NCBI GenBank assembly: GCA_005281725.1 | Contig: SSBO01000012.1 | Coordinates: forward strand, 833,651-897,650 | Direction: 5' to 3' | Source of the DNA: Wuchereria bancrofti | Taxonomy: Eukaryota > Nematoda > Chromadorea > Rhabditida > Onchocercidae | DNA length: 64,000 nucleotides | Part shown: positions 37,566 through 51,101 of the stretch, in pieces | Position numbering within the stretch: the first letter of the stretch is position 1 | Layout of the letters: each line of letters begins with the position of its first letter | The notes under the pieces: generated by a model | Seen by the model: only the letters and a program-made list of their open reading frames with translations | What the model was told of the DNA's origin: nothing | The model's database searches: none | Position numbers and translations under genes: made by a program

Positions 37566-40099
37566 TATTTACAATAATAAATTGAACTTATTCACGTGTA
37601 AAAAGGTTACAGCAAGTGTTCATCTGCATGTTACATTGTTATTCTCATTGTTGTTTGTTGTTGTTGTTTGTTGTTTGTTCTTACTGTTTGTTGTTGTTGA
37701 TGTAAACATCAAATTTCTGTTGATAATGTCATCAGTTAATAATAATATTTCACTCCAATTCCAATGAATGATTTATATTAAGTAATTAATAAAAACGATT
37801 GAAAATTTTTATTTTGAAAAAATCATTCTTCTTGAAATACAACTATGCAATTTTTTTTTTCTTTCGAACTTGAAAAATATAATTAGTTTGAAATTAATTT
37901 TAATTTAGCACATTTCATGCTTCCTGAATTTTCTTTCTTTTTCTTCTGTTTTACTCTCTCTTTTTTTCTTTTCATTGTAAAGATTTTTTACAGAAAACAA
38001 AATCTATCTATACTGTATATTTATGATATTTCAAAAAAAAAAAAAAAAATCAAAAACACTCTTTCAGGATAGTTTTTAAATTTTTGCAAATATGAAGAGA
38101 AATAAAAATGACGAAATTAGCTATCGATAGATTTTCGGAAAAATCCATCAAATCAAAATTGATAAATATTTTTGAAATTAATTTATTCTAATTTTTGTTA
38201 TCAAATCGAAGAATATATAAAAAAGAGAAAAATAATTTGATAATGATCGAGATTAAATTTAATTTGTTATTGTCCTCTGACATCGTTTGTTTTTATGCTA
38301 ATTTATTAACTTTATCATATTTTAATTTTCTTCTATTTATTTTTCTCTTTTTTTTAGTTTTAAAAGGTATAATGCATTTCATTTCTTATTTTGTGAAATG
38401 AATAAAAATTATTTCATTAATTTATATCAATACTTTTTCCTTAATTTTAAAAGGTATATGCATTTCATTTATTAACTTAAATAGAAATGATATATTTTGT
38501 GAAATGAATAAAAATTACATTTTATAAGTTCATTTCACTTTTATTTTAAATAAATTGAATGAATTAATAATGTGTTGCAATACCAATTTTAATTTTACTA
38601 TGATTAAATTAAATAAATTATTACTGCTATTGATATTAACGATCTAAAAATTATAAAATGTTATGCATAAATTATCTTTCAAATAATACTTCGTCTTCGT
38701 TTTTTATTTTGCTTATCTTTATTAAAATTACAATAGAACTTTCATTTTAAAAATAAATAATTCACTGATTCAAATTTTGCATTAAAATTAAATTATTGTC
38801 TTATAAGCAAAAAATAAAAATAAAATAAATAAAATAATCAACCATACATACATACATACGCGCACATACACACACATACACACACACACACATACACAAA
38901 CACACAGTGAAAAGATAGGCTAATAGGTGTAAGCTGTGCGCTTTTTGATTAATTGTCTTATTGCGCACTGTAGCACTTTTTGATCTTTTTTTTTTCTGAT
39001 TTGATGAAAAAGGAAGACAAAAAAAAAAAAAAAAAAAAGATTGACGAGTATAGGGTTGAAATTGAAGTGATTGAATTGATGATGGTAGATTGAATTTAAT
39101 CAGAAATGCATCAAAAAATTGAGCGACTTTTTTTTTGTGGAATTTAAAAAAGCATAACATTAGATGAATTAAGAAGAGAGAAAGAGAGAGAGAGGGAAAA
39201 AAAGGAAAATAAACGAAAGAAAATGCTTTTGATGATAAAGTGCTTTAGAAAGTAAAATTGAATATTAACTATTTAAAAAAAAAAAAAAAATAAAAAAAGA
39301 GAAATTGAAAGAAATGAAATAAAGGTTGTGTGTGTCTGTGTGTTTAAGAAAAAAGAATTGATTGATTATACTGCTTGTCTTTCATTTATTTTGGACAATT
39401 TTAAATCAAGAAATAAATAAATAAATAAAAGTGACTTTTCTTTTTTTTCCCCTCTCTCTCTCCCTCTCTCTCTCTCTTTCGTTGTTATTAATTTTCTTTT
39501 CAGAAAAAAAAATGAAAATGAATGAATATAATTTTAGCATATAATGAAAATTGAAATTATTGAAGTTTTTTTTTTTAAGAAAAACAAAAAAAGACAAAAG
39601 GAAAATTACAAAAAAGTAAAACTTTTTTTCATCCATAAAAAATATTTGCATTTTTTTTCTTTTTTTTGTTCTTTTAACTTTTTTTTTGATAAAATTTTCT
39701 ACAATAAAATATATTTATAGGAGTTAAATTTATCATTTCAAAGAATATGTATGTATGAAATGTTGTTAAAATTATTTTTACGCATTAATAGAATAATTTT
39801 TCGTTCTTTTTTCCTTAATAAAAATATTTTCAAATGAATTCGATAGATTTGTTTTATTTAGTATTAATGCAAAAAAAAAAAGGGAAAGAATGCAAAATTT
39901 CAAACTGTTAAAATTTGGATACGAGAATAATTCGAAAATCTTTTTATTTGACAAAAAAAATTGAGAAAAGAAAATGATATCAATTCGTTGGTACTTTTAA
40001 TAATACAAATATTTGAAATAATTATCATATCATTTATATCACAACAATTTTCAAATTAATTGTAAGATGTATATTTGTGTGTATTTATTGTAGATGTAT

Positions 40100-40530
40100 C
40101 ACTATAACAATAAAGGATGTATATAACAATGAAGAATATGTGTAACAATAAGAAATGTGTACAACAATAAAGAATATGTACAACAATAAAGAGTATGTAT
40201 AGCAAAAGAGAATATTGATGTTGATGAGAAATATGTGCAACAATAAGGAATACGTATAACAATAAAGAGTAATTATAAAAAATAAAAAATATGTATAGCA
40301 ATAAGGAATATGTGCAACAATAAGGAATATGTATAACAATAAAGAGTAATTATAAAAAATAAAGAATATGTATAGCAATAAGGAATATGTATAAACAGCA
40401 AAAAAATATGCATAGCAATAAGGCATGCATATAAACAATAAAGAATATGTATAGCAATAAGGAATATGTGCAACAATAAGGAATACATGTAACAATAAAG
40501 AATAATTATAAAAAATGAAGAATATGTATT
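40100..40530. repeat. ~17-bp minisatellite, over 20 units
   Basis: Units of the type AACAATAAGGAATATGT with variation, interrupted by AATTATAAAAAAT blocks that form a higher-order pattern. Reverse-strand open frames rich in YCYTYSLL are by-products of the unit length. Confidence 0.95.
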
Positions 40531-42315
40531 GCTAATAAAAAATTTTAATTGTGTGAACTATAACAATGTATTTGTTTGCTGCATTGTTATAATTATATAA
40601 TGATTAATTTAATTAATTAAACGAAAATTTTAATGAATACAATTAGATTACGAAATTAAGCATAAAAAACAGTTATATGCATTAATGATTATTTTTAGGA
40701 AAAAAAAGATATAAAAACCAAAAAAAAAATAAAAATGAAATTGAAAGAAATTATCACAGTTTGTTTATTTTTAACAATATGCCATAAAGGTAAAATTCAT
40801 TTACACTATTTATTCGCTAATTATTATTCATCAAAATACAAACATTTGTATGTTAAATGTTAAGTAAATTTTACTTTAACATTAAAAGAATGATATTAAA
40901 AAAAAAAGAAAAAAAAACACCTGTTTTTCACACTTGTATTATTGTAAAATTACTAATTAATCTTAGAATAATTAGACTAATAAAATACATTTTTTCTTCT
41001 TATTTTAATACAATTATGCATAAATGAATATATTTATATCTGACAGTTTTAATTAATTAAAAATTTTCCAACTTAATTAAGATTTAATTAATTTTAGTTA
41101 AACTTTTTTGAATGATTAACTTTTGCACTCATCAATTATATCTTATCACAGAAGACACAAAAATGATAACGACACACACACATACACAGACACATACATA
41201 CATTTATCAATTTAAATTAAAATAATAAAACATTTTTGTTCAATGATAATAAGTGTTGATAAGTTTCTTTCAGTGATAATAACTATTTATAAGTTTTATT
41301 CAGTGATAATGAATATTTGTAAAAACTGATATTAGTGTGTTAACAAATCTTAAAATTATAAAATGCATTTTATCTTATTTAATCAATGACAAAAGGTAAT
41401 GTGCCAAAGTATGTATCGATGATTTAAAATGTCATTTGTCACAAAAGGTACAGTATTAGAAATAATTGAAAGTTACTAGCGAAAAATGAAAAGAGTGAAA
41501 AGATAGAAAATGAATAATGCAGAATTGATGAATTTAAAGAGGATAAAATTTTGCATTTTAAAAATGAAACATTGAGTAAAAAGAATGAAAGGAGTAAAAA
41601 GTTAAATTAGTAATACTTAAAAGCGAATTGAGACAAACTAAACAAAATAAGTTTGAATTAAATTAGTAGCAATTTAAATTAATATAAATAAATAAGGTGG
41701 AAAGTTTAATAACTAAGGATTACTTCTCTCTTTTTTTGAGGGAGAGAGAGAGGGAGAAAAAAAGAGAGAGAGATAATAATGAGTTGTTAAATGAATGTAT
41801 GTAATGATAAAAAGACGATACTTTTTGCATTAAATAATTTAAAATTGTCATTTAAGTAAAATTAAATTAAATTAAACTTCAATTTAATCCAAATGCCAAA
41901 AAGTGGAAATTTTCGACCATGCAAATGAATATAATGTCATATTGTTAAGCCATATAATCTTATCTTCATTATTTTTGTCACAAATTTTCATTAACTTTCA
42001 TTTTCAGCATTCTAATATCTTTCTTTTTGCGCCTTTCAATCATGTAAATTTAGCAACGAAATCAATTTTTCCATTACTTCTTAATCTCTTTCATTCCTTT
42101 TTACAATCATTATCTTCTCTTTATTTAATCATTTAATTAATAATTTTTACTTGTCTGCAAAAAAGAAAAAGCAAAATATGATAACTGCAGAAAAGTTAAT
42201 GCTATCAACAAATGTACAAGTGTAATTTGAAAAAAAATGTGGCAAATAATTAATTTGATGTTAATAAAAATAATTTGCAAAAAATTTTAATCAAAATTTA
42301 CAAGAAGCAGCATTA

Positions 42316-42391
42316 ACAATAATAATAAATAGTAGTAACAATAATAATAATAAGCAATAATAATAATGATAAAATAATAATAACAATAATA
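42316..42391. repeat. (AAT)n-type tract
   Basis: AAT units broken by AGT, CAA and GAT. Confidence 0.9.
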
Positions 42392-43970
42392 AGGTTTTAT
42401 CACTTTGTCAAATAATACTGTTGCATCATTTGATATTGTTAGTTTTAATTGTAATCATAATATTTTAAAAATTTCACTCAAACTCCTAGCAAGGATCAAG
42501 TATTAATAGTTTTATTAGAAAAATACTAAAATAGGAATACAATATCAATTACAAAAATCAACGCAAAATTTTAGATCGTTTTTAACAGATTGTAATTTTA
42601 TTTACATTATATTTCATTAATTTTCAATCATTTGGCCAATATTACAATATTGCCAATCAATACTTTTTGAAAATTTATTTAAATGATCAACAAATTATTT
42701 AATAATTGATGTTATGGAGAGATTATTTCATTAAGATAAGTAATTAATTGTTGTATTAGCTGTATTAGTTGTTAATTAGTTCTATTAGCATTAAGTATTT
42801 AAATTGCTTAATAATTACTATTTAGTACTTTCAGTATAATTAAATGGTTTCATTTGGACATTAATATGAGAATTTCCACACATATTTGATAAAGAATAAT
42901 TAATTTTTATTTTTAGATAGTAAACAATTCTAATCCAGAAATAATTTTTTTTTTTTAATAAAAATTAAGATATGTTAAGAAAACTTGGTGTTAATGAAAA
43001 TGATTTACACAATATTGTGATCAAAAAATCAAAAAGAAAAAAGTACAGAAAAATATTTATTCTCATATTTTCACAGCTAAAAAAAAAATTGTAAATTTGA
43101 GCTTATTTATATAGTTAAAATTTGCAACGAACATTCAAAGTTGTTTTCACAGATTTTTCATAATTTTTATCTTTTTTTTTTTTACGAAAGAAAACAGATT
43201 TATATTAAGTTATGAAATACGTAACTTTTTTTTCGTAAAATCATAAACAATTAAATTAGTAATCACTTTTCGATTTTTTTTAAAACTTTCTTTCACCATT
43301 CTGTACTAAAAAAAAACCTTCTAATAATAACACATTAAGTTATTCTTATATTAAATACGTAGCTTTTTGTTTTCTTACGTAAAACTATAAGCAATCAAAT
43401 TAGCAATTTTTTTTTTTGAATTATTTTTATAAAACTTTGGCATTTTTTCTTCTGAATGCATTTTGCATTATCAAAAAGCAAATTACTTGTAATTAATTGA
43501 TGAAGAAAGAAGATGAAATTTGATGAGAAATTTAATTTCTTGCCAATCAATTTTTAAAAGTTTTAGCAAAGCTAATCAAATTTTTGTTAATTCAGTGGGG
43601 AAATCAAAATTTTCACAATGTCCTGTAATTTTAAGAATGGGAGACAGTATGAAAAAATCTAATCCATCGAGAAGTGGATGATTTTCTTTAATGAAAACAG
43701 TAAGTAAGTTAATTAAAATAATTTAGTAGCTAAAGGGATAATGGAATAATGAAAAATTTTTATGAAATAAAATGATTAGATTTAAGAGAGTGATATATGA
43801 GAAAATTGTGGTGGGACTTGAAGTTTTAATTTTGCAAAAGATTAAAAAAAATTTTTTTGATTGCTATGTGTTATCACATTATATCATATTTTATATCATT
43901 GATTCGTCTTAGATATTTATATGATATCATATTATATCGCTGATTTATTTTTCCTTCATTGTTTTTTCAG

Positions 43971-44328
43971 ATTATCTGTTCAGCAAGTTGCAAAAATGTC
44001 GTAAAAATGTTGGACGAATAATTGTTGTTGAATAGTTTATATATTAGGTATAAATTATTGCTTATCCATTATAATTTATAATTGCTATGTTTTGTAAATT
44101 AAATTAGTTGTTGCATTTTATTTTCTTCTTTTAAGTTTTAATCAGTATGCGAAAGAAGCAACAAATAAAAAAGCTAGAATAAGTTTTTGTTTGAATTTTT
44201 TTGTCTTATATCATATTTATGTTCTTCATTCGTCTTTTTTATCTTTTCAGTTATTGCATGAGATTAAAACTATGATACATATGCATGAATTCAATTCTTA
44301 AATTCGAAAATTTCGGGTCGTTGAAAGG
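43971..44328 (+). other. CLN3 5' leader region with two acceptor sites
   Basis: GTTTTTTCAG ends at 43970 and ATCTTTTCAG at 44250, both strong nematode acceptors. A GGTATAAA donor-like site follows at 44048. A plausible leader is an optional non-coding exon 43971-44047 plus 44251-44328. Alternatively either acceptor may receive a spliced leader. Confidence 0.4.
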
Positions 44329-47300
44329 ATGCCAACAGTTGAAGGTGATTCGAGTAGACAAAGCAGTTCAAGAAATCGATTTGCTTTTTGGTAAGTTTAA
44401 TGAACGATTGATCTGATGATCATAAAACTTGTGATAACACTATGACATTTCTATTTCCTAGCAGATATTTTTTTTTAATTTCTGATATTTCAATATAATT
44501 TAGTTACGTTATTAATTGCAGTTTGTGATGTTATATCTCTTCGCTTCTACTTAGAATTTCTTAGTTTTGGTCATTATTATTCAGGATAATTGGTTTATGC
44601 AACAATTTTGCATACGTAATTATGCTTAGTGCAGCAGAAGATATACTGTCAGTGGTGGATGGTTCTAAAGCATCCTCCAAAAGCACTGATGATCCTTGCC
44701 AGGTTATTTCTCCCATCTTTTTTTTTTTTTTCAATATTTTAAATATCTTCTTTAATAATGATACTAGCTGACAGAAGAGATAGGTTACTTTTAGACGTTT
44801 GTCATTTATTTGTTCCACAATTGCTATATTTTTCTCTTTCTCTCTCCCTCCCTTTAGTTTTTCATTAATAATGCATTTGAAACTTTAGTTCTGTTTAAAT
44901 TTGCTTTTTATGCTGCAGTTTACTGTTAGATAATTTGTTATTTAAGACATTTTATCATTGTTAGTTTTTCAATAATTTGACTACATAACAATTTAATAAT
45001 ATGATCTTATAGTTGAACAATGTTATTATTTCAGAATTCAGTTGTTCATCGTCAATGCCAGCCATTGTCCACCGGTTCAGTGTTATTAGCAAATATCATA
45101 CCATGTTTGGTTGTAAAAATATTCTATCCATTTGTTATGCACCACATCCCTTTTGGGTAAGCACTGTATTTTAAACTAAAAAATCCAAAAGAATTTCTCA
45201 TCAACTAAATTTTTTACTCATTGAAGTTAACAATTATTTTACGGTTTTAGTTTGAGTATATTAATTTAAATTTCAGTGTGCGACATTTCTTCGTTGTTCT
45301 TCTTCAGATAAGCAGCTTCCTGGTGGTTGCTTTTTCACGAAATATTGTGATGAGTTTAACTGGTTAGTTTTTTCTTCTTTGATTTATTCTACTAAAAAAA
45401 TTAGACTGAATAACTTCTGTACAGTTTAATTCTGTTTCAGTAAACTCTTTTTGTTCACTAGGACATATATTTACCTCATTCATTTCAACTGAATCTTTTG
45501 TTTGTTTAGTGTCGAGCATCAATATGTTCCAAAATGCATTAATTCGGACAAGCTTTACAAAGGAAGTGTTAATTTTTTACAGGTGTTGCTTTAGCGAGCA
45601 TTGGAGCAGGTATTGGAGAAGTTACCTTTCTTTCACTGACTACGTATTTTCCCAAGTAAGTGATATTTCTTTTTTTCTACTGTGGTCTTTACCCTTTGGT
45701 ATCTTTGAAATGAATTGACCGCTATATTCATTTTGTAAAAACAATTATTTTCCAACTATTTATGATTTAGTTACAAGTGATGTCGAGAAGTAATCATTGT
45801 TTTAAATTGCATTCAACTTTTTTTTTTGAATAAAAGAAATCTGAGACATAGCTTTTGATTTAGATATTCATTACCAATAAGAAAAGTTGTATGAACTTTC
45901 GATATGGCTTTAGCACTTCTCAAACTTTAATATATTCAACAGCAACATATTGTCGAGACTTTGACCAAAGCGAATATTCTTTAGAGTTAAGAATGTTTCT
46001 TGGTCAAAATCTTTCTAAATATTACGTAGTTCTAGTAAATTTGAGAAAAGTTTTTAAATTCGAAGTATGAACTTTCAACAAATAAATGAATATTGAATGT
46101 AGTAATGTGGTGGGTACATGGTCATCTGGAACGGGTGGCGCTGGAATTTTTGGTTCCTTTGCTTATGCGATGTTAACTGATATACATATGTTGGGATTGA
46201 CATCACGAAATGCGCTATTGCTGATGCTCATTGTTCCATTCACGTTTGCTCTCACGTAAACTGTTTATAAGTTTTGCTGCTTGTCATATATAGTAGAAAT
46301 TATTATCAATAAAGTATATATATTTTCCTAACTTATTATAAGTGTTAATAGAGCATTATTTTCTTGCTAGTGTTTTACAAATTTTTAGTTACTGGAAATT
46401 ATTACTACTACCCGGGAGCATACATCGCGTGTCACTATGTAAACCATCAACATATTTAATTACCTATTCTAGTAAGTCATTTTTTTTCTTTTTTTTTGCA
46501 CCCCAATCGATGAAGTTTAAATTGTTTAAATTTCGATATTTTTTCCGGATACTAATAAGTGAATAACATATTTTATAGTATACGAATAGTTTCAGCATTA
46601 AACAGGCGAAGAAGAAGCGATATAAGCAGTGGTGATGAAGCAGCACAATTGATCAGTTAATGTTTCGATATGTTAACTTATACGAAGGCTTTCCGGGCAT
46701 TAATTATGAGGCCTATTATTGTTACATATCTGTTACACAGAATTAATCTCTGAAAGGAGCTTTATGATGTTTAGTGTTTAACGTTTACTCTTTCCCATCC
46801 ACTTAATATAATTGTCAACTTATTTTTTTTTTTTTTCAGAAAACATGTTTTTTTTTTTAATTTTGTTTTTTAAGATTTTAGATATTAATTCATATTCGAA
46901 AGGCTTGAAAAATTTTTTCTAAGATATTTCAGTTATGTGACATTTTTTTTTTATTTTATAGATAGTTCTGATGTTTCTGATGGCGAAGTTGTTCTCATCA
47001 ATGAGCAACAAAGTTTCAGTGATAAACTGATATTAGCCAAGGTAATACAGTTTGTAATCTTAGTTTCATACTTTATGAAAATGAGCAAAATGATTTGATG
47101 ATACTACAGGTTTTTAACAAAGAGTCTTTTTATGATTATATCTGATATTAGATATCATTAATGTAGTTATACTGAATATTTTTAATTCTCTTGTAAAAGA
47201 AGAAACGTTTTAAGTTAGTAGGAGAAGTGGTTAAATTGCGTTATGTTAATATAAATTGTTTTTGTTATGAGCACAAAATAAATTAATTGAACAATTTATT

Positions 47301-48996
47301 TCTTTCATTTTACAGCCTCTTATTTTAAAATATATGTTTCCACTTGCTTTGGTTTATTTTGCGGAATATTTTATTAATCAAGGATTGGTAAGTTATTAGA
47401 AATTTTAATTTATTCAATTTTGGAATTACTAAGCTGAATTTTTCTTTGAAACATTTTTCCTTCTAATCTATTGAGTTTTACTTTGTATCATAATGATTAC
47501 TATTATTGTTGTGAGGGATATTTTCCATATATTGCCTAATAAGAAAAATATATCAATAGCTGTAGCATTCTAATTGAACAGCACTTTTTTTTTTATTTCG
47601 AAATATCTCACAATCTCATTCTAAAAGATTTCTAAAAAATGAGATTAAATTAAGCTATAATTTCAAATGAAAGTAATTGATCTATTTTCAACAGTATTTT
47701 CATCGTCCAAAAAATTTTTCCATTGCTAAATGTGAGAATTTTGCAGCTGGAATTACTTGTATACGATTGTGCACATAGTTTTGGTATTGGTCATCATGGA
47801 CAGTATCGTTGGTATCAAGTACGTATTATAGAGCTTTTCAAGATTAGAATTGTAATTTATGTTTTGTAAAGCTAGAATATATTTTATATTTTCATTTTTA
47901 TAGGTACTTTATCAGCTTGGAGTATTTATTTCACGCTCTTCCGTTGAGTTTATTCAGCTACAATCATCCTTTATACCTCTAATTCCTATTCTACAAGTAA
48001 GAAGAAGTATAATTGAAAATTTTAATCAACATACACATATTATCAACACAGCTAATATACTTTTTCAATTGTTCTTTTGAGACAAAAATGAATTATTAGT
48101 AGGTAATTGCATTTCGATATGTTTTTCTTACTAGTCTTTCATGTTTGTTTTTCAGACAATAAATGCTATCTTTTTATTTTGGGATACGCTGAAATCATTT
48201 ATACCGCATGTCATTATTGTATTTATTATTGTTTTCTATGAAGGATTATTAGGCGGAGCAGCTTATGTTAACATCTTCCGTTTGCTACATAAGTCGGTGA
48301 GTTAATGAGTTTGCAAATTACTCATTTGTAATTTCTTTTGAGTTTGATATCACATGTTTCCTTGAACTCACTCAAATTATCTTCGAAGAGTTCTAATATT
48401 TCCTATCACTTTTAATCGATAAGCTAGCTGATGTTTGGCATTTAATTTTATAGACTTATCAGTAGGATTTTATGCAATTTAAATAAGAAATTATCTAAAA
48501 ATTATCCGTGAATTTTACGACCGCAAAATAAATACAAAAAAAAAGCACATTTTGCTTGGTATTTACACTCATTTTATCAAATTTGCGATCAGTCTCAATG
48601 AACTAAACATAGCTGTGCATCAATTCTCCTCCGGAAAGGAGTTTAACAATTCTTGCCATTAAATAGTTCCATTCGAACCATATAATAGTTAAGGCAGAAA
48701 TCATAAGTTAATTCAACGTTTTATGTTTTCTCAGCTGGGCCAATACCCCATTTATTTTTTGTTATCACCTCATTGCTGCCAGTTATTCCAATACTGTGAT
48801 AAAATATTTGTTTTATCACAGGGAAAAATGGTCTTTTTCTCTTTAAAAAAATTAAATTTAATTCATGTTTCAGATTCCAATAGAAGGAAGAGAATTCAGT
48901 TTGGGTTTCGTTTCGATGTCTGATTCATTTGGTATTGCATGCGCGGGTTTTTTAGCCATACCAGCTCATAATTTCATTTGTAATATGCCTGTATGA
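44329..48996 (+). CDS. cln-3: CLN3 / battenin homologue, endolysosomal membrane protein
   Basis: Homologue of human CLN3 (Batten disease protein), a multi-pass late-endosome/lysosome membrane protein. Fourteen exons: 44329-44390, 44585-44702, 45035-45156, 45277-45362, 45583-45655, 46103-46255, 46389-46471, 46596-46655, 46962-47041, 47316-47387, 47747-47818, 47904-47996, 48156-48296 and 48874-48996 (TGA). Total 445 aa versus 438 in human; all phases agree. Diagnostic blocks: GLCNNFAYVIMLSAAEDIL, IGEVTFLSLTTYFP, WSSGTGGAG, VYFAEYFINQGL, QYRWYQVLYQLGVF and YEGLLGGAAYVN. E296 and R338 match human residues mutated in disease (E295, R334). A variable loop (233-279) carries RRRR and the acidic dileucine sorting motif EAAQLI (247-252). 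The C-terminus ends CNMPV, without the prenylation box of human CLN3. C. elegans has three cln-3 paralogues; which is closest cannot be decided here. Confidence 0.95.
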
Positions 48997-49241
48997 TATT
49001 GTTCTATTGTGATATTGCTCATTTTTTCCTTGCAAACAAGGTTATAAGTAGTAGTTTAGATTTGTTTTGCTTTCCTTTTTTTTTCGAATTTTAAAAGGAT
49101 TATTGTCAGGACTGACACATTTAAAAGTTCATGTTTCGGGGACCACAACAATTTTTTGCTAAATTTATAAAATTGTAATATTTCAGTTCCTCTTTTCTCA
49201 TTTGCATTCAAAAGAGTGAGTCTATCATTCGAAAACGTTTC

Positions 49242-49247
49242 AATAAA
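49242..49247 (+). terminator. Candidate CLN3 polyadenylation signal
   Basis: AATAAA about 245 bp beyond the stop. A second AATAAA lies at 49379-49384. Use of either brings the CLN3 3' end close to the converging FKBP8 transcript. Confidence 0.35.
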
Positions 49248-49426
49248 ACAAACATTTATCATCATTAATGTAAATATATAACAATGAATAACAAAGCGAA
49301 AAAAGTAACCCTGAGCAACACAAATGACAGTGATTCCTCTAGAATTTGGCTTATAATGATTAGATTGCCGATACATATAATAAATTGATGAAATAATACT
49401 GCTCTAAAAATTTCCTTTCGGATTCA

Positions 49427-49432
49427 TTTATT
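49427..49432 (-). terminator. Candidate FKBP8 polyadenylation signal
   Basis: AATAAA on the minus strand, about 100 bp past the FKBP8 stop codon. Confidence 0.4.
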
Positions 49433-49531
49433 TTAAGCATCCAAAAAAAAAAAAAGAAAAAGAAATCGATAAGTAAATTCAAATTTTCTTAAAATGTGAA
49501 TTAAACTAGTTGGATTTCGTAAATTACTTTC

Positions 49532-51070
49532 TTACCAATCCATAACAATACGAAGGAAATGAATGAATAAGGCAAATACAACAACAAAGAATGCAAGTAA
49601 TGAATACCTTAGTCGACGGATGAAATAAGTTCGATTTTCATTATTACCCTGTGCTCCAATTAACATTCGTTTATACAGTGAACGTTCTTGCTCACGGCAT
49701 AGCTTCAAGCGTGCTTTTAAACGGCGTAGTTCTTTAAGAATAAGCTTAAAAAAATTTTTTTTGCAAAAGCTATTAAGCTAAAGTCTCTCTGTCTCTCTCT
49801 CTCTCTGTTCAAGAATATCTTGAACATTGTAATAAAAAAATTGACATGTGCTTAATGTATACAAAACGAATGCATATTTGCTTTCTAATAGAATTGAAGT
49901 AATTTGAATTTTAAAAATTAACCTCATCATTGGGATCAATCTGATGCGCAATATTCAAAGTATCAATTGCTTCTTCGATAAAATTCAAATTTGCATAAGC
50001 ATTTGCTCGCCTGAATAGTGCTTTTGTGTTGCTAGCATTCAAATTCAGTGCATTACTAGAAGCATCCAAAGTTAGCTTCCAATCGCAAAGCTATAAAAAA
50101 TTATATTAGTAAGTGGACTAACAAACTAATTGTCGTAAATAATACCTAAGATTTGAAGAGGTGTAACTGAGAAGTTAATGCTCCATAAACACTCATCCAA
50201 AATAATTCGCAAAAAGGGGAAAAAAAATTGGTTACCAAAACATTTTAATAGTTCGAGATATTGATAATTTAAGCATAATATGAAATGTAATATTAAGATA
50301 TTGAATGTGTCGTATATAGAACAAAAGTCAATGCATCCTAAGCCCTTTTTTACAATTCTTTTTTATGATTTACAAAATTGGAAGTGTAAAAAATTAAAAC
50401 AAAACAAATAGCAAACTGTGGAAAATCTCCAACCTTTGCATAGCAAACAGATAAATTGGAGTAAATCACAGATAGTAAATTACGTAGGATCTCATCTTCT
50501 GTAGGCGTATCAATCAATTCGGTACTTCTGAAGAACAGCAAAATTTTTACTCATCAGTTCAGGAACAAACACTACAATTTGATAAATTTGAGAGGTAATG
50601 TAAAAGAAAATTTAACAATGATAATATGACATATACTCCCTCCCATTTACCATAGAAAAGAAATTTTTAGTCAAAATAAATTGCACGGAATGCTATCGAA
50701 TAGTGAAAATTTATCCACAATTATACACTTTTTTTTTTTAAATTTCAATTTCATTTCTTTACGTTTAAATTATTTTAATTTCGAATTATTCACCTCTTAT
50801 ATACATATATTGCTTTCTCCAATTCTTTTCTATTATAGAAATAATTGCCTCTTTCTTTCAATTCCGTAATATGTTTGACTAATTCATTTGTCTTCAACGT
50901 TGTATAAAATGGTCCATCAGTAATGCAAATCAATTCAATTTCATATTCCATCGTTTGATACGGTGGAATATTACGTTCCGGATCACCTACACTACCATAT
51001 GCAAAACGATGCTCACTTCTTATGGCATCAATTTCGCCTTCATGCATCAATTGCAATACCATTTCCCACG

Positions 51071-51101
<31 letters not shown>

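Larger units (their letters stand above)
24033..43970. other. 20-kb gene-empty region between ztf-11 and CLN3
   Basis: No exon could be supported on either strand. The stretch holds several minisatellites, long AAT trinucleotide tracts and GA/CT tracts, plus isolated GC-richer islands (25540-25580, 26610-26680, 28620-28740, 33190-33400, 34850-35110), several carrying CAGATGG or GCAGSTG E-boxes. Since it is upstream of the minus-strand ztf-11 gene, it probably includes that gene's regulatory domain. Confidence 0.65.

Noticed and set aside
40085..40495. Open frames up to 136 codons rich in Tyr/Ile/Leu on the minus strand
   Set aside because: They are translations of the 17-bp minisatellite; related frames appear in several registers.
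49056..49376. 106-codon minus-strand open frame between CLN3 and FKBP8
   Set aside because: No family resemblance; lies in the 3' regions of the two converging genes and crosses candidate polyadenylation signals.
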